Shown: in pieces, positions 1 through 8,606 of the stretch
Layout of the letters: each line of letters opens with the position of its first letter
How positions within the stretch are numbered: the first letter of the stretch is position 1
Source of the DNA: Iodidimonas sp. SYSU 1G8
GTDB lineage: Bacteria > Pseudomonadota > Alphaproteobacteria > SMXS01
Length of the DNA: 64,000 nt
Direction of reading: 5' to 3'
Assembly (NCBI RefSeq): GCF_039655775.1
Contig: NZ_JBBYXJ010000001.1
Span: 1,626,001 to 1,690,000 of the forward strand
Made by a program: the position numbers and the translations under genes
The notes under the pieces: model-generated
Told to the model about the DNA's origin: nothing
The model's database searches: none
Seen by the model: the letters and a program-made list of their open reading frames with translations, nothing else

Positions 1-1
1 C

Positions 2-1036
2 CCGGTCGCCGGCTTTCCCGCGGCGCGGCTGGCGGCGTCGCACTTCTCGGTCATGGTCAAGGACATCGCCCAGGTGCTGGTGGCCGGGCCCGCCGTGGTC
101 GAGCGCGCTCTGGGCGTCGCCATGACCAAGGAACAGCTGGGCGGCTATCAGGTTCACCTGAAGAATGGCACCGTCGACAATCTGGCGAGCGATGAACAGG
201 ACGCGTTCGATCAGGTGCGGCGCTTCCTGTCCTACGTGCCGGCCAATGTCTGGGAGCTGCCGCCGGTGCTGAAGACCGGCGACGATCCGGCGCGGGCCGA
301 CGAGGCGCTGCTGAGCGTCATCCCGCGCGACCGCCGCAAACCCTATGACGGACGCAAGCTGGTCGGCCATGTGGTCGATCAGGGCAGCTTCTTCGAGCTG
401 GGGCGCCGCTTCGGCCCGGGCCAGATCGTCGGGCTGGCGCGGCTCGATGGGCGCCCCGTCGGCGTGATCGCCAGCGATTGCCGCTTCGCGGCCGGCGCCA
501 TGACCGCCCATGGCGCGCAGAAGGTGCGCCGCTTCGTCGATCTGTGCGACACGTTCCACCTGCCGATCCTCAGCTTCGTCGATGAGCCCGGCTTCATGAT
601 CGGCCCCGACGCGGAACAGGCCGCCACCATCCGCTACGGCACCGCGCTGGTGCTGGCGGTGATGCAGAGCCGGGTGCCGTGGGCGTCCATCGTGGTGCGC
701 AAGAGCTTCGGCGTCGCCGCCGCCGCCCATTACGGGCCGGACGGCCTGGTGCTGGCCTGGCCCTCGGCGGAAATGGGCGCGCTGCCGGTGGAAGGCGGCG
801 TGGCCGTGGCCTTTGCCCGGCAGCTGGCGGAAGCGGACGACCCGGACGCGCTGCGCGCCGAACTGGAGACGAAGATGGCGGCGGCCAACGGCGCGTTCCC
901 GCGCGGCGAGCAGTTCAACGTGCACGAGCTGATCGATCCGCGCGAAACCCGCGCCCGCCTGTGCGCCTGGCTGGAATGGGTGACGCCGTTGCTGGAGACC
1001 CAGAAAGGGCCGACGGGCTATCCGATCAGGCCGTAA
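2..1036 (+). CDS. Acyl-CoA carboxylase carboxyltransferase (beta) subunit, 5' partial
   Basis: This is the C-terminal part of a biotin-dependent acyl-CoA carboxylase beta subunit, the cytosolic subunit that transfers CO2 from carboxybiotin to an acyl-CoA. The frame is open from base 2, so the N-terminal part lies outside the window; 344 residues remain against about 510 for the family. Visible family features are the second crotonase-like domain beginning at LVGHVVDQGSFFEL, the FVDEPGFMIG stretch and the glycine/alanine-rich segment FGVAAAAHYGPDG that forms the second oxyanion region. The substrate (acetyl-, propionyl-, methylcrotonyl- or geranyl-CoA) cannot be read from this fragment. No biotin-carboxylase gene is visible downstream; it may lie upstream of the window. 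Confidence 0.85.
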   Translation, partial: PVAGFPAARLAASHFSVMVKDIAQVLVAGPAVVERALGVAMTKEQLGGYQVHLKNGTVDNLASDEQDAFDQVRRFLSYVPANVWELPPVLKTGDDPARADEALLSVIPRDRRKPYDGRKLVGHVVDQGSFFELGRRFGPGQIVGLARLDGRPVGVIASDCRFAAGAMTAHGAQKVRRFVDLCDTFHLPILSFVDEPGFMIGPDAEQAATIRYGTALVLAVMQSRVPWASIVVRKSFGVAAAAHYGPDGLVLAWPSAEMGALPVEGGVAVAFARQLAEADDPDALRAELETKMAAANGAFPRGEQFNVHELIDPRETRARLCAWLEWVTPLLETQKGPTGYPIRP

Positions 1037-1068
1037 CCACAAAGATGATAATCAAGCCCTGGGAGCTA

Positions 1069-1761
1069 TCACTTAGGAGAATCACAAGGTCGGGTTCCGG
1101 CCAGAGAGTGTAGCTCGTGACCGGCTGGATCGAAGTTGCTGGGATGCAGCCAAGCCTCAAAGGCATTTCGACGGGCTGGCCACTCATGCCTCAAGATCGC
1201 ATGCCATGCCACATCACAAATCTGCCCCTTGATGTAAGCACCACCGCGCCAAATCCCCTCAGCACGGAAACCGAAACGCTCCGCTGCACGTAAGGATGCC
1301 AAGTTGTTCGCCGAGCAGCGCCAGACCACGCGACGATAACCCAGTTCGCTGAAAGCATGATCCATCAATAAGTACACGGCCTCGGTCGCCGCGCGAGTTC
1401 GCTGGAGGACTGGGGAAAACCAAATCTGACCAACTTCGATTGATTGATCACGTTGAGATATGTCGCAATACGAAAGCCATCCTTGCGCTTCATCTCCACC
1501 CTTCGGGCGAATAGCCCAGAACGGCTGGCCTTCTCGGGTCATCAATTCCCGCAAAGTCCTCGCAAACAGATCTTTGGAGGAGAAGGGACCAAATCTCAGA
1601 TGGTCCCAAGAGGAATCTGCCCCCGCCGTAGCCGCCCAGAGGCCCTGAATATGGGCCGCCGTCAAAGGTTCCAGGATGACATATCGTCCCTCATGGAGGT
1701 GGTGTCCGGGCAAGGGCGGGAAATCCACGAAGGAAGGCCAGACGTCAGGCTTATTATGCAT
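1069..1761 (-). CDS. GNAT family N-acetyltransferase (RimJ/RimL-like)
   Basis: The 230-residue protein fits the Acetyltransf_3 group of GNAT enzymes, which transfer acetyl from acetyl-CoA to an amine such as a protein N-terminus or an antibiotic. It opens with the usual LEPLTAAHIQGLW segment, has an EVGQIWFSPVLQRTRAATEA motif-A region (acetyl-CoA pyrophosphate loop, degenerate QRTRAA) and ends the fold with NLASLRAAERFGFRAEG. The start ATG has a GAGG-type ribosome site. The gene is flanked by short gaps and is convergent with the carboxylase gene. Its base composition is lower than its neighbours: 28 of 60 bases are G or C at 1441-1500. Recent acquisition is therefore possible. The substrate is unknown. 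Confidence 0.85.
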   Translation of the reverse strand: MHNKPDVWPSFVDFPPLPGHHLHEGRYVILEPLTAAHIQGLWAATAGADSSWDHLRFGPFSSKDLFARTLRELMTREGQPFWAIRPKGGDEAQGWLSYCDISQRDQSIEVGQIWFSPVLQRTRAATEAVYLLMDHAFSELGYRRVVWRCSANNLASLRAAERFGFRAEGIWRGGAYIKGQICDVAWHAILRHEWPARRNAFEAWLHPSNFDPAGHELHSLAGTRPCDSPK

Positions 1762-1810
1762 GCAGCACCCTCATCTCGGCCTCCCCTAGGATAACCGGCT
1801 GTTACAGGTT

Positions 1811-2725
1811 TCACCCACCCCGGTTCGGGCGCGAATGGCGCCATTCGGCGAGCAGGGCGCGCAGGGCCGCGACGAAGGGCAGAGGCTGGTCGATGAACAG
1901 ATGGTGGTCCGCTTCCGGGATCGCCACGAACGGCACGGAACTGTCCAGTACCTCGAACATGTAGTCGGCGATGTCCTGGGTGAACAGCTGGCTGCGGTCG
2001 CCATAGATGACGCCGACCCGGCATTGGAGGCTCTTCAGCGCTTCGGTCATGTCGCCGAAGCGGAACTTGCGGAACAGCTGGTCGTCGAATTTCCATGTCC
2101 AGCCGCCGTCCGCCTCGGTGACGGAATGCCGGCCGATATAGTCGATCACATAATCGCTGTCGCATTCCTGCGGCGGCATCAGGCGGAACCGGGCCAGCGC
2201 CGTCTCGAAATCCGGATAGATTTTCTTCGGGCGCACCGGCGCGCGGTTGCGCTGGTGCTGCCACTGGTAATCGGGCGGCCTGACCGGGGAATCGACCAGC
2301 ACCACGCCCGTCAGCCTGTCGCCGAACAGGGTGCCGGTGTTGAGGGTGACGAAGCCGCCGAAACTGTGGCCGACGATGATCGGCTTGTCATCGAATCCGG
2401 CGTCCGCGCATACACCCATGAGTTCGGCCGAGAACAGTTCGGCGGAATAGGCCTCGCGCCGCCCGCTGTCGCCGGCGCCCGACATGTCCAGCGCCGCGAC
2501 GCTGTAATGGTCGGTGAAGAAGGGCGCCAGGAAGGTCCACCAATGGGCGTGGGCGCCGCCGCCATGGACCAGCAGCAGGCCCGGCTTGCCCGGCCTCTCC
2601 CAGTGCAGATAGTGGATGGGGCAGCCCTCGACCATCACCGTCTTGTCCTCGAACGGGACGGCGAGCGCCTTGTTGAACCAGGCGGGAGCTGAGGGATGGT
2701 GGGCGATGGGCGATTCCGTGTTCAT
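1811..2725 (-). CDS. Alpha/beta-fold hydrolase
   Basis: A cytosolic alpha/beta hydrolase of 304 residues. The oxyanion-loop HGGGAHAHWW lies near residues 54-63, the nucleophile elbow VGHSFGGF places Ser121, an acid is expected after VIYGD, and the catalytic His is in EADHHLFID near residue 280. The start at 2725 was chosen over an upstream one because GGAGGA sits about 9 bases before it. The next gene downstream on this strand is the GNAT gene; upstream is a PPOX flavoprotein on the same strand with a 61-base gap. The family includes esterases, C-C hydrolases and dehalogenases; a Ser nucleophile argues against a dehalogenase. Substrate unknown. Confidence 0.85.
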   Translation of the reverse strand: MNTESPIAHHPSAPAWFNKALAVPFEDKTVMVEGCPIHYLHWERPGKPGLLLVHGGGAHAHWWTFLAPFFTDHYSVAALDMSGAGDSGRREAYSAELFSAELMGVCADAGFDDKPIIVGHSFGGFVTLNTGTLFGDRLTGVVLVDSPVRPPDYQWQHQRNRAPVRPKKIYPDFETALARFRLMPPQECDSDYVIDYIGRHSVTEADGGWTWKFDDQLFRKFRFGDMTEALKSLQCRVGVIYGDRSQLFTQDIADYMFEVLDSSVPFVAIPEADHHLFIDQPLPFVAALRALLAEWRHSRPNRGG

Positions 2726-2786
2726 GCCGCCATCTTCCTCCGGCCGGCGACACCGCGCAAGCACCGGCGCCGAAATTGTCGTGCGG

Positions 2787-3260
2787 TCAGGCGGTCCAGA
2801 TCCCCGCCGGCTTGCCCTGCCCCAGATCCGAAATCGACCAGGTCTCGATCCGCCACGGCACCAGTTTCAGCGCGCCATAGGTCGGGTCCTCGACGTTTTT
2901 CCAGAACATGTGCAGGTCATAGCCATAAGGCTCGGGTTTGGAGCCGAACAGCGTCCAGACCCGCTCCTTCTCGGCCAGATCCTCGGCCCATTCGGTCTTG
3001 CAGTCGGCGATGACGTGTTCCATCTGGGGCGTCCAGTACGCGACCGAGACGTAGGGGTTGCCCGCCAGATGCTTGGCCTTGAGGCTCTGGCGGCCAGTGG
3101 CGATCCAGCCCTGCGGCAGGCCATCCGGAAACTCCCAGACGGGATGCAGGATGCGGGCCCGCATGCGTCCTTTCGTATCCTGGGTCGTCACCGACGCCCA
3201 CACCACCGACGACACGCGCTGCTCGAAGGTTTCGCGCAGTTGGTCGAACGATTTGCTCAT
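2787..3260 (-). CDS. Pyridoxamine 5'-phosphate oxidase-like FMN-binding protein
   Basis: A 157-residue split-barrel flavoprotein. The pattern of small PPOX/general-stress FMN proteins is present: an N-terminal helix, VVWASVTTQDTKGRMRARILHP as the first strands, then GWIATGRQSLKAKHLAGNPYVSVAYW, where a TGRxSxK segment would contact FMN phosphate. The ATG is preceded by CAGGGGAGAGG. It lies between two alpha/beta hydrolase genes on the same strand, so all three may be co-transcribed. Proteins of this group act on varied substrates with FMN or F420, and some are heme oxidases or sensors. It is too short and divergent to be PdxH itself. The family call is firm and the reaction is unknown. Confidence 0.75.
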   Translation of the reverse strand: MSKSFDQLRETFEQRVSSVVWASVTTQDTKGRMRARILHPVWEFPDGLPQGWIATGRQSLKAKHLAGNPYVSVAYWTPQMEHVIADCKTEWAEDLAEKERVWTLFGSKPEPYGYDLHMFWKNVEDPTYGALKLVPWRIETWSISDLGQGKPAGIWTA

Positions 3261-3341
3261 GTTGCCTCTCCCCTGGAGTTACCGGTGAGAAACATAACAG
3301 CCGGGCGCCGGAAATCCATCAACAAAAAGCCGTTTTCGACC

Positions 3342-4253
3342 TCAGCCTTGCGGGTAGATCCGAGCCAGGCGGCGCAGCGCGTCCTGCACAAGCTCGGTCC
3401 GTTCCATGGGCAGGAAGTGCGTCGTACCCGGCACCAGCTCCAGATCCCATGCCGGCTGGCGGCCCCGGATCAGCTCCGGCACGCCCTCGCGCAGGGTGGA
3501 CTCGCTTTCGGCATAGAGCACATGCACCGGACAACGCACCTTGCCGAGCGCGCGCCAGAAGAACTGCCCCGCCGAGCCGAAGGTGGCCGCTTCCCATGCC
3601 GGCGCGCAGGACAGCTCGACCTCGCCATTGGGCAGGTCGCGGGTGCCGCCATCGATGTAGTCGCGCAGATAGGCATCGGGCCAGGTGGCGAAGGCGCCGC
3701 GTCCCCGATAGGCGTCCATCATCATGTCGCGCGAGCCGAACACGGCGCGACGCCGTGCGGCGCCCTGCGCCAGCGGATTGGGCGGCGGCCGGCCGAACTT
3801 GCGCGCCAGCCACAGCTTGCGCGAGACGCTGGGGTGCATCAGCACCGGCTCGATCATCAGCAGGCCGCGCGCCAGATCCGGCCGCGCGGCGGCCGCCAGC
3901 ATGACGACCCGGCCGCCCATGGAGTGGCCGGAAAGAAACGCCGGTTCATCCAGCAGGTCGAGCAGCGCCACCAGATCGTCGCTGAAGGTATCCCATGTCT
4001 TGAGTTCGTCCGGTTCCGCCCGCGCGGGTGAAAGCCCATGGCCGCGTTGGTCGATCGCGATGATGCGGAACTGGTCCGACAGCGGCCCGAGCAGGCTGCG
4101 ATAGGTTCCGGCGTTGAAGCCGGTCGCATGGGCGAAGACCAGCAGGGGTTTGGCCGCATCGCCATCCCAGCGCAACGCGGAAAACACGCCGCGCCCGGGC
4201 ACGTCGATCAGGTCGCGCATGGGTTCGGCGCTGCTAGAAACGGGCTGGGGCAT
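3342..4253 (-). CDS. Alpha/beta-fold hydrolase
   Basis: Second alpha/beta hydrolase of this stretch, 303 residues from the chosen start. It carries FAHATGFNAGTY as the oxyanion loop, IDQRGHGLS before helix B, the nucleophile elbow SGHSMGGR (Ser111), and the C-terminal catalytic His in PGTTHFLPME. The ATG at 4253 was chosen because AAGGGA lies 7 bases upstream; this makes the gene overlap the end of the preceding AI-2E transporter gene by 20 bases, which suggests translational coupling. The GHGLS motif and overall length resemble ester or lactone hydrolases. The substrate cannot be assigned. Confidence 0.85.
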   Translation of the reverse strand: MPQPVSSSAEPMRDLIDVPGRGVFSALRWDGDAAKPLLVFAHATGFNAGTYRSLLGPLSDQFRIIAIDQRGHGLSPARAEPDELKTWDTFSDDLVALLDLLDEPAFLSGHSMGGRVVMLAAAARPDLARGLLMIEPVLMHPSVSRKLWLARKFGRPPPNPLAQGAARRRAVFGSRDMMMDAYRGRGAFATWPDAYLRDYIDGGTRDLPNGEVELSCAPAWEAATFGSAGQFFWRALGKVRCPVHVLYAESESTLREGVPELIRGRQPAWDLELVPGTTHFLPMERTELVQDALRRLARIYPQG

Positions 4254-5292
4254 GCTGGATTCCCTTGATGTTGCCATCGGCGGACAAGAGCACGGCGATG
4301 CCCTTGGTCTGGTCGAAATTGGCGAAGATGATCATCATGATAACCATGATCGGCACGCTGAGGAACATGCCGACGATCCCCCAGATCGACCCCCAGATGG
4401 CGAGGGAGAGCAGGACCGCCAGCGAGCTCAGGTTGAGCGCGCCGCCCATCAGGCGCGGCTCGACCACATTGTCGATGATGATCTGCACGCTGGTCAGCCC
4501 CAGGCTGACGATCAGGAACGGTCCGATGGTCTCGAACTGCACCAGCGTCAACAGCGCGGGGAACATGATGCCGATGATGGAGCCGATGGTCGGAATGAAG
4601 TTGAGCAGGAAGATGATGAAGGCCCAGAACGCCGCGTAATCGACGCCCACGAGACTAAGCACCACATAGGAGAACACGCCGGTCAGCGCGCTCATGGCGG
4701 TTTTCAGCCGGATGTACTTGCGCGTGTCCTCGTTGATTTCACGCAGGATGCGGCGGATGCGCTCGCGGCGGTCGGGATCGGGAAACAGCGCCTTGAACTT
4801 GGGCTCGAACGCGGCCTGCTCGACGAAGATGAACAGCAGATAGACCAGTACCAGACCCACATTGCCCATCAGATTGGCGAGCGTGCCGGCTACCGATCCG
4901 ATGACGGGGGCGATCTCGAACTGCTTGAGCAGTTCGGAGAGCTTGGGCACCCGGTCGATGCCGAAAGTGGGCGCGAGGCGCTCGATCAGGGCCTCGAACT
5001 TGCGCTGGTATTCAGGCGCCGCCGCCGCCACGGAGGCGACATTCTCGCTGACCATCAGCACGATCAGCGCGCCGACGCCGAGCACGGTCAAACCCGCGGC
5101 GGTCAGGGCGATCCAACGGGCCAGCGGCGCGCCGCCGATGACGATGCGCTGATAGATGCCGGCCAGCCCGTCGATCAGGAACCAGACCATGATCGCCACC
5201 GCGAGCGGCACCAGAAGCGCCCGCCCCTCGACCAGGAAGAGCACGATAAGGGCGACGATGCCCAGCGCGGCCGCGTAGTTGACGATTTTCAT
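4234..5292 (-). CDS. AI-2E family transporter (PerM/YdiK-like permease)
   Basis: A polytopic inner-membrane protein of 352 residues in the AI-2E/PerM exporter superfamily. Two hydrophobic helices open the protein (YAAALGIVALIVLFLVEG and a following PLAVAIMVWFLIDGL). A soluble central part contains the EAAFEPKFKALFPDPDRRERI segment, and the C-terminal half is helix-rich with the family signature LLNFIPTIGSIIG. The start at 5292 was chosen because earlier in-frame ATGs would precede a polar, non-homologous leader. Members move autoinducer-2, indole-related compounds or Na+/H+, so the substrate is not predictable. The downstream hydrolase gene overlaps its 3' end. Confidence 0.85.
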   Translation of the reverse strand: MKIVNYAAALGIVALIVLFLVEGRALLVPLAVAIMVWFLIDGLAGIYQRIVIGGAPLARWIALTAAGLTVLGVGALIVLMVSENVASVAAAAPEYQRKFEALIERLAPTFGIDRVPKLSELLKQFEIAPVIGSVAGTLANLMGNVGLVLVYLLFIFVEQAAFEPKFKALFPDPDRRERIRRILREINEDTRKYIRLKTAMSALTGVFSYVVLSLVGVDYAAFWAFIIFLLNFIPTIGSIIGIMFPALLTLVQFETIGPFLIVSLGLTSVQIIIDNVVEPRLMGGALNLSSLAVLLSLAIWGSIWGIVGMFLSVPIMVIMMIIFANFDQTKGIAVLLSADGNIKGIQHAPARF

Positions 5293-5437
5293 GGGGCGCA
5301 CCTGGGCGAGTCTGTCTGGCGCGTATTCTTGAGGCCGGCCGCGATCCGGGTCAACGCTGTTGCGGGGCGGAATAATCGGCGTGACAACCGCTTGGCCGCG
5401 CGGCCATAGTCGCGCCAGCAATCTCGCCGGAGCCAGC

Positions 5438-6340
5438 GTGACCCCGCCGCATACCGATACCGACAATCCCATGCGCGGCATCCTGCTGATGCTGGGCGCG
5501 TTCATCACCTTCTCGTGCATGGACACTCTGGCCAAGCTGCTGGGGACCATGGGCTATCAGGCGGTGTTCATCACCTGGGGCCGGCTGCTCGCGCAGGTCT
5601 TCATGCTCGTGCCGCTGGTGCTGGTCATGGGCGGCACGAAGGCCCTGCGCACCCGCCACCCCAAGTTCCAGCTGCTGCGCGGCATCGGCATGCTGGGGGC
5701 CGGCGTGTTCTTCGTCTCGGGCCTGCATTACCTGCCGCTGGCGACGATGACGTCGATCAACTTCGTCGGCCCGTTCATCGTCACTTTGATGTCGGTCATC
5801 TTCCTGAAGGAGCATGTCGGCCGCAACCGGTGGATCGCCATCCTGATCGGCTTCGCCGGCGCGCTGGTCATCATCCGGCCCGGCACCGAAGGCTTCCATG
5901 TCGCCGGGCTTTTCGCCGTGGCCGCCGCCACCTGCTGGTCGATCGGCATGATCACGACGCGGCTGGTGCAGCCCGAGGATTCGACTCTGACCACGCTGGT
6001 GCTGACGGCCCTGGTCGGGCTGGTCGGCGCGTCACTGCTGGTCCCCATGTTCTGGAAGCCGCTGACGCTGGAGGCGCTGATCTACATCGTCGGCATGGGC
6101 ATCGGCGGCACGCTCGGCCAGTTCTTCATGATCCAGGCACTGCGCTATGCGGGACCCTCGGTCCTCGCGCCCTTCGCCTACAGCCAGATCATCTGGGCGA
6201 CCCTGCTGGGCTATGTGCTGTGGGGCGAGTTTCCCGACGGCTGGACCTGGGTCGGCGCGGCGATCATCGTCTCGTGCGGCCTTTACGTCTGGTACCGCGA
6301 ACGGCGCGCGGCGGCGCCCCGGCTGAAGAAGCCCGTCTAG
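5438..6340 (+). CDS. DMT-superfamily EamA transporter
   Basis: A ten-helix drug/metabolite transporter of 300 residues made of two EamA repeats. The first repeat begins at RGILLMLGAFITFSCMDTLAK, and its end has the typical GALVIIRPG turn. The second repeat closes with SQIIWATLLGYVLWGE and a cytosolic RRAAAPRL tail. A GTG start at 5438 is preferred because GGAG sits 5 bases upstream; an ATG at 5471 is the alternative. The gene is divergent from the AI-2E transporter gene. Three EamA proteins occur in this window (also at 27573 and 47147). Substrate unknown; amino acids, nucleotides or small metabolites are usual. Confidence 0.85.
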   Translation: MTPPHTDTDNPMRGILLMLGAFITFSCMDTLAKLLGTMGYQAVFITWGRLLAQVFMLVPLVLVMGGTKALRTRHPKFQLLRGIGMLGAGVFFVSGLHYLPLATMTSINFVGPFIVTLMSVIFLKEHVGRNRWIAILIGFAGALVIIRPGTEGFHVAGLFAVAAATCWSIGMITTRLVQPEDSTLTTLVLTALVGLVGASLLVPMFWKPLTLEALIYIVGMGIGGTLGQFFMIQALRYAGPSVLAPFAYSQIIWATLLGYVLWGEFPDGWTWVGAAIIVSCGLYVWYRERRAAAPRLKKPV

Positions 6341-6433
6341 ACGCCGCCACAGGCAAAACCTTCACACGTGCTTGGTGTGCCGGGCGAAACAGGGCTATCA
6401 TCTCTCCACCGTCGACCGGGGAGATCGCACGTC

Positions 6434-8602
6434 ATGACCGAGACCAGAACCGCCATCTGCCGCTTCTGCCATTCCTTCTGCGGCATCAAGGTAACCATCG
6501 AGAACGGCAAGGCCGTCAAGGTCGTCGGCGACAAGGATAACCCGATGTATTTCGGGTACACCTGCGTCAAGGGTCGGCAACTACCCCGCCAGCACGACAA
6601 TCCGGAACGGGTTCTCCGGCCGCTCCAGCGGCATGGCGATCATCATCACCCCGTCAGGTCGGACGCGGCGCTCGACGCCATCGCCGAGAAACTCAACGGC
6701 CTGATCGCCGCGCACGGCCCGCGTTCGGTGGCGCTCTATACCGGCACCTATACCTTCCCCTATCCGGCAGGCCGGGCCATGGCCATGGCCTTCATGGATG
6801 CGATCAAATCGCCCATGCGGTTTACGTCGGCGACCATCGACCAGCCCGGCAAACCCATGGCCATGGCGCTGCACGGGCGCTGGCATGCCGGGCCGCGCCC
6901 CTTCGCCGAGTCCGACGTCTGGATCCTGGTGGGCGCCAATCCGGTGATTTCCAAATGGGGCGGCATTCCCCAGTACAACCCCGCCAAGCGTCTGCACGAC
7001 GCGCTCAAGCGCGGCATGAAGCTGGTGGTGATCGACCCGAGGCGCACGGAAACCGCCGAGAAGGCGCACATCCACCTGCAATGCAAGCCGGGCGAGGACC
7101 CGACCATCCTGGCGGGCATCGCCAACATCATCCTCTCGGAAGGACTGATCGACGCGGAATTCCTCGACGGCGACGTCTCGGGACTGGAGGCGTTCCGCGA
7201 GGCCGTCGCGCCCTTCACGCCCGACTATGTGGCGCGGCGCGCGGGCGTCGACGCCGGGCAGCTGATCGAGGCGGCGCGGCTGTTCGCCGCCGGCCCGAGC
7301 GGCATGATCACGGCCGGCACCGGGCCGAACATGGCGCCGCGCGGCACCCTGAGCGAATATCTGGTGCTGGCCATCAACACGCTGTGCGGCCGCTGGCTGC
7401 GCGCGGGTGAAAAGATGCCGAACCCCTTCGTGCTGATCCCCGAACGCCGCGGCCGGGCGCAGGCGGAGATCAAGCCGAAGCCGTGGGGCTATGGCGAGCA
7501 GCTGCGGGTGCGCAATCTGGGCGACAATGCCAGCGGCCTGACACCGGCCGCCCTTGCCGAGGAAATCCTGCTGGAGGGCGAAGGACAGGTGAAGGCGCTG
7601 CTCTGCGTCGGCAGCAACCCCATGGGCGCGTGGCCCGATCAGCTCCGGACGTACGAAGCGCTGAAGACGCTGGAGCTGCTGGCGACCATCGACATCAAGA
7701 TGTCGGCGACGGCGAAGATGGCGGATTTCGTCCTGCCGCCACGGCTGGGATTCGAGGCGCCGGCGATCACCATGTCCAACGAGAACGCCTGGTTCTACGG
7801 CTCGGCGACCGGCTATCCGGAGCCCTATGCCCAGTATCAGCCGCAGCTTGTCGAGCCGCCCGAAGGGTCGGACCTGCTGGAGGAGTGGGAAGTGTTTTAT
7901 GGCCTCGGCCAGCGCATGGGGCTTCAGCTGCGGATCAACGGGCAGGATGTGGACATGGTCCGCAAGCCGACCACGGACGAGCTGTTCGAGATGATGTGCC
8001 GCGGCTCGCGCATTCCCCTGTCCGAGGTGAAGAAATACCCGCACGGCCACATCTTCGACGATCCGTCCATCCTCGTCCTACCCAAGGAAGAGGACTGGGA
8101 GGAGACGCTGGATATCGGCCATGAGGAGATGATGGGCGAACTGGCGGCGGTCTTCGCCGAGCCAATCACCGAACATGCCGGCTACAGTGCCCAGCGCTTC
8201 AGCCACCGGCTGGTCAGCCGGCGCATGAACGACGTGTACAACTCGTCGGGCCGGGACATTCCGGCGCTGACCCGCAACCACAGCTACAACCCGGCCTTCA
8301 TGAATCCCGGCGATCTGGCGGCGCTGGGCCTGAACGCGGGCGACGTGGTGCGCATTTCGTCGGGTCACGGCTCGATCCTTGGCGTGGTCGAGGAAGCCGA
8401 GGACGTGCGTCCCGGCGTCATCTCCATGGCGCATGCGTTCGGCGACGCGCCGCGCTTCGACGATCAGCTGTTCTTCATCGGCTCCAACACCGGCCGGCTG
8501 ACCAACACGACCGAGGATTACGACCGGCGCACGGGGATGCCGCGCATGAGCGCCATCCCCGTCAACGTGACGCCGGCCAGCCTGGAACAGGCGGCGCAGT
8601 AA
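6434..8602 (+). CDS. Molybdopterin oxidoreductase (DMSO reductase family, Fe4S4-containing)
   Basis: A 722-residue catalytic subunit of the DMSO-reductase superfamily. An N-terminal Fe4S4 site is complete: Cys9-x2-Cys12-x3-Cys16 and Cys44 in TCVKGRQ. The bis-MGD domains follow, including SDVWILVGANPVISKWGG and VVIDPRRTETAEKA. A C-terminal barrel begins near LTRNHSYNPAFMNPGDL and has GLNAGDVVRISSG. No Tat signal is visible, so it is probably cytosolic. The start at 6434 has GGGGAGA about 9 bases upstream. No electron-transfer or membrane subunit gene is adjacent; a flavoprotein lies convergent 4 bases away. The family includes formate dehydrogenases, acetylene hydratase-like and polysulfide reductases; which reaction applies is unknown. 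Confidence 0.9.
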   Translation: MTETRTAICRFCHSFCGIKVTIENGKAVKVVGDKDNPMYFGYTCVKGRQLPRQHDNPERVLRPLQRHGDHHHPVRSDAALDAIAEKLNGLIAAHGPRSVALYTGTYTFPYPAGRAMAMAFMDAIKSPMRFTSATIDQPGKPMAMALHGRWHAGPRPFAESDVWILVGANPVISKWGGIPQYNPAKRLHDALKRGMKLVVIDPRRTETAEKAHIHLQCKPGEDPTILAGIANIILSEGLIDAEFLDGDVSGLEAFREAVAPFTPDYVARRAGVDAGQLIEAARLFAAGPSGMITAGTGPNMAPRGTLSEYLVLAINTLCGRWLRAGEKMPNPFVLIPERRGRAQAEIKPKPWGYGEQLRVRNLGDNASGLTPAALAEEILLEGEGQVKALLCVGSNPMGAWPDQLRTYEALKTLELLATIDIKMSATAKMADFVLPPRLGFEAPAITMSNENAWFYGSATGYPEPYAQYQPQLVEPPEGSDLLEEWEVFYGLGQRMGLQLRINGQDVDMVRKPTTDELFEMMCRGSRIPLSEVKKYPHGHIFDDPSILVLPKEEDWEETLDIGHEEMMGELAAVFAEPITEHAGYSAQRFSHRLVSRRMNDVYNSSGRDIPALTRNHSYNPAFMNPGDLAALGLNAGDVVRISSGHGSILGVVEEAEDVRPGVISMAHAFGDAPRFDDQLFFIGSNTGRLTNTTEDYDRRTGMPRMSAIPVNVTPASLEQAAQ

Positions 8603-8606
8603 TGGG

